From assembly GCA_020137815.1 (NCBI GenBank), contig CM035351.1:7437315-7501314 (forward strand): a stretch of DNA of 64,000 nt, given 5' to 3'. Under the pieces are notes generated by a model that was not told the origin of the DNA, made no database searches, and saw only the letters and a program-made list of their open reading frames with translations. The stretch comes from Hormiphora californensis. Its lineage: Eukaryota > Ctenophora > Tentaculata > Cydippida > Pleurobrachiidae. Position numbers and translations under genes: made by a program. Below, in pieces: positions 20,778 through 30,328 of the stretch (position 1 is its first letter; each line of letters begins with the position of its first letter).

Positions 20778-21194
20778 TGGGTTTATATTCTAATCAATTG
20801 TAAATGTATAACTGACCAGCCCGAGACGTACACACTGTGTACGAATCGCACTCCACGGAGTGAATTTTTAACTAACTTATTTAATCAATTTACAATATAT
20901 TTTAATCATTATCTAATCAGTATTTTAATCGACATTTTTTATATTTTTTTGTATGATCTGACAGCTGAGAAAGTGTGAAAGAGACCTAGAGAGTTCCATT
21001 TTCCTCGCAAATAGGAGGGCAATATTGACAGTGTCAATTTATTGTAAACAGATTTAATAATAATAATCAAAGAAAGAAAAAGAAGAAGTTCAAAATTAAA
21101 AAAAAGGGGGGGGGGCGGCCAATATCGGCCTTAAAATAAAATATATAATAAATTACACAGTAGAAATCAATGGAATCAATAAATTATTGTGGAA
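20778..21194. other. LINE 3' tails and low-complexity sequence
   Basis: The right part of the 19341 LINE (3' UTR to roughly 21060, ending in AATAATAATAATC and A-rich sequence) meets a G-run, then the 3' UTR of the minus-strand LINE whose coding end is at 21195. No host gene. Confidence 0.5.
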
Positions 21195-21581
21195 TTAGTC
21201 CATACGATATAAATATTCATCAGCGTCACTTGCAGCCGTCTTGCCCCTGCCCCGATATCCCCTAATCGATACAGTTATTGAGCGAACCATCGCAAATGAT
21301 AAGCGCAGTCTAAGATACCGAATACAGTCCTGGCGCTCATATCCAGTTTTGGAAGATTTTCGGTGGGCTAACTGTTTCAGTGTGTTCTGAAATTCTCTAC
21401 CAAGTCCGCCTGATGTTGACATGACAAGCGGAGTGAACACCGCCTTCTCAACCTGGAGAACTCGTTGCAGATAAGCTTTCTTCTTCTCAGTTTCATGCTT
21501 CTCATAGATCTTCTGTATACTCTGGTTGGCATTAGACTTTACCCTTGGATTAAAAATCCTTACGTCAAAATAGGTACAGTT
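21195..21581 (-). pseudogene. 3' half of a LINE split by a younger LINE
   Basis: The minus strand encodes FDVRIFNPRVKSNANQ, then the RVLQVEKAVFTPLVMSTSGG block and the RLRLSFAMVRSITVSIRGYRG end, homologous to the fragment at 1391-2000. It continues the protein that breaks off at 27197. Bases 21582-21589 (TCAAGCTT) are repeated at 27189-27196 and flank the inserted LINE. Rejoining the halves leaves a one-base frame difference, so the host copy was already degenerate or has a sequence error. Confidence 0.8.
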
Positions 21582-21677
21582 TCAAGCTTTTCGGCACTAC
21601 TTTAAACAAATTAATTTGAGGTCTATGACCTCGAATTAGCCAATGTGTTTTAGTATGGCATACTAAGAGCACGGAAC

Positions 21678-23240
21678 ATGGCCACACTACCCCCACCCAG
21701 TCCGAAGTCCCCCATCCCATTCTCCAATATCGCAAGTGAGGGGGTACTGATAAACAATAACGACATCGACCTTAAGCTCATCCAAGGATTGTCGGAACTG
21801 TCCCTAGCCCAGCTAGACAGACTGGTTGAACACCTCAACGTCGAATTATCCAGAAGAGTACCAGACTGCACCACAGCTGAGGATCCTAACCGGTATGTGG
21901 AGGTAGTCGAGGATTATGTGGGCGAAGATGACCTCAACTTGCTACATGGTGAGGTCATGGATTTAACAGAGAAAAACACTTGGGTAACGTCCACAGGAAT
22001 GCCCTATAGTTGGTTCAGTAAACGGGGACAACAGCTCGCTGAACATAAGTTGACCCCAGTCGCCCTTGAGGAATTCCCCGTTGTAGAGCGGATCATGAAC
22101 ACTATGAACACTATGCAAGGATGGAGACTAAATTCGTGTCTGGTCACAAGATACGACACGGGTGTCGGTGTGGGTTATCACAACGATTTTGAGGTGACGA
22201 TGGATAAGTCCTCCCCGATTGTTGTGTTAACTGTCGGAGCGCCGGGTAAAGTGGATTTCTTACCCTACAAAGCAGATGGAAGGACCACGCCAGCTCTCAC
22301 CCTGGAACTGATTGCTGGTTCCGCCTACGTCATGCACCCAGGATGTCAGGAGGTCCTGAAGCACCGGGCGGTCAAGAACGAGTCTACTGAGAAGCGGTAT
22401 GCTCTGTCCTTCAGAAGAGCAACCCCACAGCTCCCCTCAACAGATCTGGTACCACCACCACCACCACCTAGCCCACGGAGACTGCCCTCCCCACCATCGA
22501 GGGCAACAATAGGAGTCCAGCATTCCCCTCCTCCTCCTAATGGGGATGGTTACCAACCGGATCCTCCTCCTCCTCCCCCAGTGGCGAACGTGCCGGTACC
22601 CTCCGTTAGACCACCCCTACTTCCTACCCCTTCTGGAGTGGTCCCTTCTTTGAGACATGCCGTCAACCCTAGGAGCCCCACTACTCTGCTCTTGGGCACG
22701 AGCCTGTCCAAATGGGTACCTGAGATCCGGGGGCTTGAGAATATCTCTGTGTCGGGTGCAAGGATTGTGAAGCCCCATTCGAAATGGAAGGGTACTACAG
22801 CGTTTGAAGAGCTGTCCAGGTACCACCAGAGCCACCCTGAGGCACACTTTGAGAAGGTTGTTATCTGCTATGGTACGAACGATATTAGGTTTGATAAGAA
22901 CTTCTGTGAGAACAGCGCAACGAAGAACCGACTCCAAGGGGCACTATGCCACCTAGTGAGGCAGATTAGACGGTTGTATGGGGACCCGGAGATAGTGATT
23001 ACACATGTCCTTCCCCTGAGAGGAGACTTCTCATATACGGTCTCTAATGTTACCATGTACAACAAAATTGTAAATTGTGTGTCCCAACTCATGAATTGCA
23101 GTTTTGTGAGTTGGATGGCTGATTTCCTAACGCGTGATTTGTTTTTCAACTCATCACTTTATTGTAGGGATGGTGTGCATTTGAATAAATATGGTTACTC
23201 GGTCTTAACTGACCTGATTTATAACGAAGTTTTACGCTGA
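21678..23240 (+). CDS. LINE ORF1: AlkB-like dioxygenase + SGNH esterase
   Basis: 520 residues. Residues ~75-250 carry the complete AlkB Fe(II)/2-oxoglutarate dioxygenase signature: H168-N-D170 (GYHND), distal H229 (LKHRAV), and R240-x5-R246 (RYALSFR). AlkB enzymes oxidatively remove methyl groups from RNA or DNA bases. A proline-rich linker (~250-320) leads to an SGNH hydrolase: S342 in GTS, G360, N401 in GTND, and D498/H501 in DGVH. Esterase-type SGNH domains are known in ORF1 of some CR1-like LINEs; the AlkB partner is what stands out. No RRM or zinc knuckle is seen. The residues-21-65 region is predicted helical. Inferred: RNA repair or epitranscriptomic editing of the element's own RNA. 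The AlkB part resembles the type carried by some plant RNA viruses more than nuclear ALKBH proteins, by pattern only. Confidence 0.88.
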   Translation: MATLPPPSPKSPIPFSNIASEGVLINNNDIDLKLIQGLSELSLAQLDRLVEHLNVELSRRVPDCTTAEDPNRYVEVVEDYVGEDDLNLLHGEVMDLTEKNTWVTSTGMPYSWFSKRGQQLAEHKLTPVALEEFPVVERIMNTMNTMQGWRLNSCLVTRYDTGVGVGYHNDFEVTMDKSSPIVVLTVGAPGKVDFLPYKADGRTTPALTLELIAGSAYVMHPGCQEVLKHRAVKNESTEKRYALSFRRATPQLPSTDLVPPPPPPSPRRLPSPPSRATIGVQHSPPPPNGDGYQPDPPPPPPVANVPVPSVRPPLLPTPSGVVPSLRHAVNPRSPTTLLLGTSLSKWVPEIRGLENISVSGARIVKPHSKWKGTTAFEELSRYHQSHPEAHFEKVVICYGTNDIRFDKNFCENSATKNRLQGALCHLVRQIRRLYGDPEIVITHVLPLRGDFSYTVSNVTMYNKIVNCVSQLMNCSFVSWMADFLTRDLFFNSSLYCRDGVHLNKYGYSVLTDLIYNEVLR

Positions 23241-23358
23241 TTGCTGATTTTGCTGCATTGATAATATATATGTTTGGGGGGAGAAGTTGTTTTATTACCC
23301 CAACCAACAGACCCTCCGTGAACCCTTAGTGCCGAAACCAAAATCCAAAACCCCCACA

Positions 23359-26300
23359 ATGATAAGTGCTGAACAGTACAGACAAACTATTGGGAGGTTT
23401 GCAGGGGGGAGGGGTGGAAAAAGAAAAATGTTTACTAACAAAACCCTTGACCGACAGTACAGACAAACATCATCAATATCACCATTTCATTTGATTCTCT
23501 ACCTAAGTTACAGTATACTAATACTTATTCTTTTAGGCTCTATGTCCAGATGTACTTCCTCTCTGTCCTGTAGAGAACTATGTATGGAAACAGGCCGAGA
23601 AGAAGTCGGTAAGAGTATCAACCAGCATTACATTTGGTATGCTAATTGTGTGTTAACCCTGGTGATATTCAAAAGTATGGGGAAAATAGGGAACACCTGT
23701 TCCAAAATCATAGTTAGGTGTCGACTAGTCGTACTATTAATCTTTCTTTCGAGTCTAGCAAAAGCACTTATTGTTATCCACCAGCCCAGTATTGTAAATC
23801 CTGGGCCTACTGAACCAAAAACAAAAATTAGTGTGGTGTACTGCAACGTTAATGGTCTCATAAATATGCAATCAATTAGTGGTGATCAGCCCCAGTTTCA
23901 AGTATCTAAACTCTCTGATCTCCGAGCATACTTGTTTACTTATGAGCCAGAAATTGTAGTATTAAATGAAACGTGGTTGAACAAGCATGTCAATGATGGG
24001 GAATTAGTGTCCGATCAGTTCTATACAATATACAGAAAAGATAGAACTAAAAGGGACATGGAAATGTATGATAAAAAGGGTGGGGGAGGAGTTATGATTC
24101 TATGTAAGAATAACATGGGTATTGAAGTTGATCAGGTAAAGGACAAGGTAAATCTGCCTATTGTCACCATACTGCTCAAGTCAAAAAACCTGACCCCGAT
24201 ATGTATCTCAACATTCTACAGGTATGACTACTCGGGGTCAGATTGTCTTGAAGAAACTGAGCGGTACTACACACGCCTATCTAGAAAATATAAAAACCTA
24301 GCAATCATCGGGGATCTCAATCTAAGTTCGGTTAAAGATTGGGATGACCCAGTATCGAGCAATAGTATACACGAAGGCTTTGCTCACCTTTTTACATCTC
24401 TGGGTATGAGTTCGTTAATAAACGCACCTACACACAGGGATGGAAATATATTAGATCTAATTCTCACAAATAATAGTTCGTGTTTTTCCAATGTATCGGT
24501 AGAAGAAAATTGTTTAGTCAAATCTGACCACTTCACTATTAAATGTGAGGTGCAAATCAAAAAGATAAGACCCAAGTTTAAGACGGCTAAAAAGTTTTCT
24601 TACAAGAAAGCTGATTGGGATGCGATTAATGAGGGACTGATTCGGTATGACTGGACTAAGGAATTCAAACACCTCAGGGCCGAGCAATCTCTTCAGAAAT
24701 TTAAATCAAAATTAGATATTACCCTAAGACACCATGTACCATTAGTTAATGTAAAAATAGGATCTCAACCACCCTGGTACGATGATGAGTTGAGACAGTT
24801 AAAAAGGTCAATGGATAATTCTAGAAAAGCTTCTCTGAAGTTTCCAAATGATGTTTCCCTAAAAAATGTATTTACTTGTATGGAGGCAGAGTACAGAAAA
24901 GCGTCAAGGGAGAAAGAAACACACTTTCTAGAACTCTCCTCCATTGATGAGTCTGCCTCTACAGCTGCAATTTCCAAAAAGTTTTTTAAACATGTGAAAT
25001 CAAAAACTAGCAGCACTAGAGTCCCTGATATAGTTCATTACGAGGATAACTCTGAAAAAAGTAGTCAACAAAAATGCAAAATGTTTAATGATTTTTTTTG
25101 TAAACAGTTCACACAAGCCAGTACGTATAGCACACCAATTGATTTTGATAGAAACCACGATAATGATTTTAACAACGAAACTTTTCACTTTGATGAAGTT
25201 GTAGATATATTAAGAAAATTAGATGCATCCAAGGCCACTGGCCCAGATAATATAGACGGTATAGTTTTGAAAAAATGTCACAAATCATTGGCATATCCAC
25301 TAGTATTAATTTTTAACAAAGTTTTTGATGAAGGGTCTATTCCAACTGAGTGGAAAAATGCAAATGTTGTGCCAGTCCACAAAAAAGGAGATAAGTCTAA
25401 TGTAGAGAATTATAGACCGATTTCTCTTACGTGTCTAATTATGAAGGTCTTCGAAAAGTTGGTTAGAGAGCGCCTGTATAGGGCTTGTCTGGAGAAAGTT
25501 ACACCTCATCAGCATGGGTTCGTACCACTGAAGTCATGTACGACCCAACTGATCGAGTTTAACTGTGAGCTAGCAATAAATTTAAACCAACACTTGCAAA
25601 CAGATATTATATATTTTGATTTTCAAAAGGCTTTTGACAGCGTATCACACGATGTCATACTTGAAAAACTTAAAGTCCAGTATAACATAAACGGTAAAAT
25701 GTTGCAATTTCTTAAAGCGTACTTATCTGGACGTCGACAGAGAGTAGCATTAGATGGTGAATTCTCGGAATGGTCTAATGTTAAGAGTGGAGTCCCTCAA
25801 GGATCCATCCTCGGTCCATTCCTTTTTGTTCTATTTATAAATGATATAGTTGAGGCCATTGGGGATGAAGGAGAAACCAATATAAAGCTATATGCAGATG
25901 ATCTAAAAATCTGGAGGACGATTAAGAATGAAAATGATAGTCTCCAGCCTGATATTGATAGATTGATTGAGTGGAGTGTGAAAAATAAAATGAAGTTCCA
26001 CCCTAATAAATGTAAACTTCTTAGATGTACCTTGAAGCATAAGCCTGTTAACCTAAAATATTACTTAGGAAGTAGTGAGATTCAACAATGTACAAATGAA
26101 ACTGACCTGGGGGTGATCACCAATAGAAAATTATCGCCTCTAGAACACCAAAACATGATAATTTCTAAAACGTCTCAGAGGTTAGGCCTAGTCAAGAGAA
26201 CTAGTGCTCTGGTTGATTCCCCTCTAAAGAGGAGAACACTTTATGTCAGTCTTGTTAGTTCGTTGTTTGAACACTGCAGCCAGATATGGCGACCAGTTTC

Positions 26301-26751
26301 AGCCTCTAGTATTGAAAAGTTCGAAAAGCTCCAAAAACGTGCATTAAAATGGATAAATAATGAAATGGAGCTCAGCTATGATTGGAAAACGTATGTCAGT
26401 AAACTTAAACAAAGAAAGATTCTTCCTATTACCGAAAGGTTCCTTTATAATGACTTAAAACTGTTTCATAAGATATTCTACGGATCTTCATCCCTAAAAC
26501 TTCCAATGTTCCTTCACAAATACATCCCTGACAGACACGACAGGCGTACAACTAGACAACAGACAAACCGGGACCAAACAGACATCATTTGCACACATAA
26601 CCCTAATATTGACGCTTTTAAACATAGTTATTTTTACCGTATCCATGTGGAATGGAATAACCTTCCGCATGACCTACGATGCCTAGATTCTCATGATGCC
26701 TTTGTGGCCAAGCTCAAAGATTATCTCTGGAATAACATTCCAAATTCGTAA
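23359..26751 (+). CDS. LINE ORF2: AP endonuclease + reverse transcriptase
   Basis: 1130 residues from ATG 23359; the frame is open further upstream to 23287 with no ATG. The N-terminus has basic and hydrophobic segments (SPFHLILYLSYSILILILL; LVVLLIFLSSLAKALIVI), then NPGP at 23797-23808. Endonuclease motifs follow: VVYCNVNG, VVLNETWL, AIIGDLNLSS, and SDHFTIKC. RT motifs: KATGPDNIDG, VVPVHKKGDKS with YRPISLTCLIMKVFEKL, HGFVPLKSCTTQ, YFDFQKAFDSVSHDV, SGVPQGSILGPFLFVLFIND, and YADD (25891-25902). The thumb region follows. The order and motifs fit the Jockey/CR1/L2 group. All catalytic residues are present. Confidence 0.93.
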   Translation: MISAEQYRQTIGRFAGGRGGKRKMFTNKTLDRQYRQTSSISPFHLILYLSYSILILILLGSMSRCTSSLSCRELCMETGREEVGKSINQHYIWYANCVLTLVIFKSMGKIGNTCSKIIVRCRLVVLLIFLSSLAKALIVIHQPSIVNPGPTEPKTKISVVYCNVNGLINMQSISGDQPQFQVSKLSDLRAYLFTYEPEIVVLNETWLNKHVNDGELVSDQFYTIYRKDRTKRDMEMYDKKGGGGVMILCKNNMGIEVDQVKDKVNLPIVTILLKSKNLTPICISTFYRYDYSGSDCLEETERYYTRLSRKYKNLAIIGDLNLSSVKDWDDPVSSNSIHEGFAHLFTSLGMSSLINAPTHRDGNILDLILTNNSSCFSNVSVEENCLVKSDHFTIKCEVQIKKIRPKFKTAKKFSYKKADWDAINEGLIRYDWTKEFKHLRAEQSLQKFKSKLDITLRHHVPLVNVKIGSQPPWYDDELRQLKRSMDNSRKASLKFPNDVSLKNVFTCMEAEYRKASREKETHFLELSSIDESASTAAISKKFFKHVKSKTSSTRVPDIVHYEDNSEKSSQQKCKMFNDFFCKQFTQASTYSTPIDFDRNHDNDFNNETFHFDEVVDILRKLDASKATGPDNIDGIVLKKCHKSLAYPLVLIFNKVFDEGSIPTEWKNANVVPVHKKGDKSNVENYRPISLTCLIMKVFEKLVRERLYRACLEKVTPHQHGFVPLKSCTTQLIEFNCELAINLNQHLQTDIIYFDFQKAFDSVSHDVILEKLKVQYNINGKMLQFLKAYLSGRRQRVALDGEFSEWSNVKSGVPQGSILGPFLFVLFINDIVEAIGDEGETNIKLYADDLKIWRTIKNENDSLQPDIDRLIEWSVKNKMKFHPNKCKLLRCTLKHKPVNLKYYLGSSEIQQCTNETDLGVITNRKLSPLEHQNMIISKTSQRLGLVKRTSALVDSPLKRRTLYVSLVSSLFEHCSQIWRPVSASSIEKFEKLQKRALKWINNEMELSYDWKTYVSKLKQRKILPITERFLYNDLKLFHKIFYGSSSLKLPMFLHKYIPDRHDRRTTRQQTNRDQTDIICTHNPNIDAFKHSYFYRIHVEWNNLPHDLRCLDSHDAFVAKLKDYLWNNIPNS

Positions 26752-27196
26752 ATTCGCGGCTGTGCTATTGACTTCACCTACTTTCTAAACTTTAGATCAA
26801 TCTCTCCTATCTCATGGACTTCAAATTATTTATTTCTTTGGTGTGGTGTTGAAGAGTTGAAACTATACAACAAGCAATCGCACAGTCGCGAATCTAATCA
26901 CATAATTGATTACAAGACATTTACAAACAAGAATTTTGGGGGGTTGGCTAGGGAGGGGGAAATAATCAATATATTATCTATTATAGTAGCCATATTAGAT
27001 TTTGTTTATTCTATTAAAAATATACTGTATTAGTCTGTTTGTCCGTAGTGTGTGAGAACTGTCTGTGTGTGAATTTTTAGAGTATTTTGAGGTGTAAGCG
27101 CTCCGTCGATATTGACACTCCGTCAATAGGAGCCAACCGGGATATTGTCTTTATAAATATATCGATTTTTATCCTTTTCCAAATCAAATCAAGCTT

Positions 27197-27948
27197 GACC
27201 AGAGTCCACGGGTTCTGATGTCAAGGCGAGCCCCGTCTGCTGTGATGGTCCCAGCTGGAAGGGACGTCCCCCGAACGTTGAGAAGGTGAGGTTCGACCTT
27301 GGTATCGAGGCCGACAGTGCTAAGCTCTTTCGCAATAAAGTCTCTCACGTTGTCGTGCCTGTAGTTAACAAATCCTCCAAGCTTGCAGGAGATAGCATGA
27401 TCGATACTGTTAGCTTCTCCGCATGTACACTGATCTGGTAGAGGTTCGCCAACAAGGGGGAGATTGTACCTAGCCGAGATAGCGTCGAACCATTCCTGTC
27501 GGTTTAGAGTGAAGTTAAGAGATTCAAGTGGGAGACAAGTTAGCCAGGAGGATGCACCCTTTTCGGCCAGGAGATCGAGGGTCCTCTTCTCTTCTGGTGT
27601 CGATTTTGATTTTATTTGATCGATTGCCGTCTGATGTTGATCGTTTTTCGTACGACGCACAATGAGTTTGTTCTCTGAGTTTTTGACATCATCTGCAGTA
27701 AACGTATCTTCCTGGTTCAGCACAGCTGCAGACAGATTTTCAGTCATGAGTTTGGAGAAGTAGTACTCGCTATCCGATGTAGCGACGGGGTTTTGAATCC
27801 CGAGTCCTCCAAATCTCGCTGGAAGAGAGAAAACTGATCGAAGTCTCTCGTTGATAACAGGTTGTCCAGTCATAGAAGTGATGAGTTGCTGCAGAATTGA
27901 ATCCTCAATCGGGCCCAACTGATCAGAAATGCCTGGAGTCGTTCTCAT
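27197..27948 (-). pseudogene. 5' half of the LINE split by the 21590-27188 insertion
   Basis: The minus strand encodes a LINE polyprotein segment downstream of the RT: FSLPARFGGLGI, the Cys-rich CTCGEANSIDHAISCKLGG zinc-knuckle-like block, then EPHLLNVRG...ARLDIRTRGLWSS, where the younger LINE interrupts it. The continuation is at 21581-21195. The RT and endonuclease are missing upstream, so it was a 5'-truncated copy before it was hit. Confidence 0.85.
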
Positions 27949-28009
27949 AAATTAAAAAAAAGACAAATAAAATAAAAGGTACAAACCGGAACGCGCGCCG
28001 ATGCCAAAT

Positions 28010-28151
28010 AGTGGAAGCTCTTACGGTATTCCCACGGCCGTGGGAAAAGTGAGATAGTTAGAAATACTAAGAGAGAGAAATTTCTCTCTCTTAGTATTTC
28101 TATCTATCTCTCTTTTCCCACGGCCGTGGGAATACCGTAAGAGCTTCCACT
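28010..28151. mobile_element. 142-bp foldback element, near-perfect palindrome
   Basis: The left arm starts AGTGGAAGCTCTTACGGTAT and its reverse complement closes the element. The arms are about 70 bp with a few mismatches and almost no loop (centre GAGAGAAATTTCTCTC). Each arm has its own palindrome CCCACGGCCGTGGG. It is a MITE-like hairpin without coding capacity. Confidence 0.85.
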
Positions 28152-28254
28152 AAAAATGATCAAAAAATGTAATGCGCGAAAAAGAAACCAATGTCGCGGC
28201 TTTTTCAACGACGCGCACTCTGAATTTCAATTTCGCGCTCCAAAATCGTGTCCT

Positions 28255-28400
28255 TTTTAATTTTTGAAAAGCGCTGCCAGCGGCGTTTGCCAATTTCGCG
28301 GCGGAGGCCGAAGCTGACCTTGGCATGCGCTGCAGACCCCAAGTGCGCGCGTTTTCCACGGCTTCTTTGAGGGCCTGTAGCATAGGCCAAAAGCTGACCG
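28255..28400. repeat. interspersed repeat shared with the 1336-2068 region
   Basis: Contains TTTTTGAAAAGCGCTGCC, GCGTTTGCCAA and GGGCCTGTAGCATAGGCCA. The same strings occur near 1348-1366 and 2009-2052, around the LINE fragment. The rest of 27949-28741 has no recognised gene. Confidence 0.6.
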
Positions 28401-28741
28401 TGCGTCCACGCACAGATTTGTTTTCGGGTATAAAGAGGGAAAAATATTGTGATGCAAATCTTGCGATATCCCTGGCCCCGGACACAGTGACACGCTGGGC
28501 CGGGGCCCCAGCTCCGTTCCTGTGGCCTGTCCCCTGATTATTTTCCCAATTTCCTTCGTGGTTAGCGCCTAGCGGTTAAATCATACACTTTTTAGCCGAT
28601 AATTTGGACAGTTTAGGTCACAATTCTTCCAATTCTCGGGCAATTCTCATGATCTTTGGTGCGATGGAAAGAGGGCGTCTTACTCTTTCGATAGACCCCC
28701 ATCTCATTCAGTTTCATATTCCCTCTTTTAGGAATGATGTG

Positions 28742-30280
28742 ATGTCAATGTTTCTAATTCTCGCAATTGTTGGCATTGCCAACGCCCAATACCTTCACCT
28801 CCATGAGAATTTGAAGCGAGGCAAACATGGTGGACCACTCAAAATAACGAGAGACCCCCTACAATCGGCCACCAACCGTACACGAAACAAGAGGTCCTGG
28901 GGAGATGAAACACATGACTCAACTGATCCTAACGACATCACTGTTATTGTCTTTAAACTTGCTAAAGACTCCCATAACGTGGCCTATGTTGAATGGGGTG
29001 GGACGGACAATAATAGTCCCACCATTCTTGTACTTACCAGGGATTCATCCAGCCCACCGACGTATGTAATTTCATTAGTATCTATTACCAAAAAGATACC
29101 AAACAATTAAATTGTGTCGGTTTGTTTTCTTTGTCAGTATGTAAATTGACTGTCTCTCGTTGCAGGGAGAGTACATTGTATGTGAGCACGAATTACGGGA
29201 AAAACTTTGACACCAAGGACCTGACTTACGGCGGGAAAAGTGTCATTTGTGATTTCATTTACCAAAGCACAGCCGATCATAAACTGGTATATTTCGGGTG
29301 GTACTGATATCTTTTTATTGTGTATTGGTAGCTGTTGATGTTTTGTACATCATCAGTCCTTTTTAGAACGAGTAGTAGCCCCTTATTGATATCTCCATTC
29401 CTCAGATTCTTATGAATGACGAAGTTAACAAGTTAGTGTTAGTATCCACGGATGAAGGACAGAGTTGGACGATAGATAAAGTTGAATTCACCCCTTCTCT
29501 TATTGATCATCACCCCACTAACCGAGATCTCATCCTATCATCTTGACCAACAGTCCGCCACTTTGTGGATATCCCAGGATGCTGGAACCACCTGGAACCA
29601 AGTCCTCGCCGATAAGAAGATCTCTGGGGCCTACTGGTAATTCCTTCTGTGTCCCATTTGTCACTATAACATATTTCTTGGAGACCGCATTTTTCAAAGC
29701 TGATGCAGGATCCAAGGTCCCCTGCTTACACACTTCCTGTTCAACATGCCGCAACTTAAACAATGCTGCCAACCCCCCCCCCCCCTACATCAGAAGGGGA
29801 AGATTTGTCACCTCTCTATAGCTATGTTTCTAATGCAGTTTATATGGCAAAAGTACCCAAAAGTAGCTATATATCATCAACTATCCCGGATAAGTTATCC
29901 GCGAATGGACCGCCATACTGTAACTATTTAGCCCCCCCCCTCCCTCTTAGCAACATCTCTCCCTATCTCTAGGTCCAATTCTAAGTACGATACACCGAAC
30001 ACACTGTTCGTTGCATGAACACAATATAGACGGCACCCTGACGATTTACAAAAGTAGGGATCTCTTTGCAACTGATCCAGATAAACCCTACGACTCCAAT
30101 GTTTTACAGTTCGAAATAGTGGATGATTTTCTGTTTACTGTGAAAAAGGTAAATTGTCATATTATTATTTCTCAATTCCTCGCCATGAGATATGATATAT
30201 GGCGCATTATGTGTAGCTTTAGTGTGTGTAGCTTTCTTGTTGCTGTAGTGTTGGAGTGTTTGTTTTAGAGGGTTATGTGT

Positions 30281-30328
<48 letters not shown>

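Larger units (their letters stand above)
21590..27188 (+). mobile_element. full-length CR1/L2-like LINE with AlkB-SGNH ORF1
   Basis: About 5.6 kb, bounded by an 8-bp target-site duplication (TCAAGCTT at 21582-21589 and 27189-27196). An ~88-bp 5' UTR precedes ORF1 (21678-23240), then ORF2 (23359-26751) and a ~440-bp 3' UTR ending ...CCAAATCAAA with no poly(A). Both ORFs are intact, so the copy may be recent. It sits inside an older LINE in the opposite orientation. Confidence 0.88.

Noticed and set aside
21678-22440. captured host ALKBH gene or integrated plant-type RNA virus
   Set aside because: The AlkB region is continuous with an SGNH domain and an EN-RT ORF2 inside one target-site duplication, so it belongs to the LINE. 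No viral replicase or capsid is nearby.
28150-28493. overlapping minus-strand frames of 60-110 codons
   Set aside because: They cover the interspersed repeat at 28255-28400; all differ from one another and match no family.
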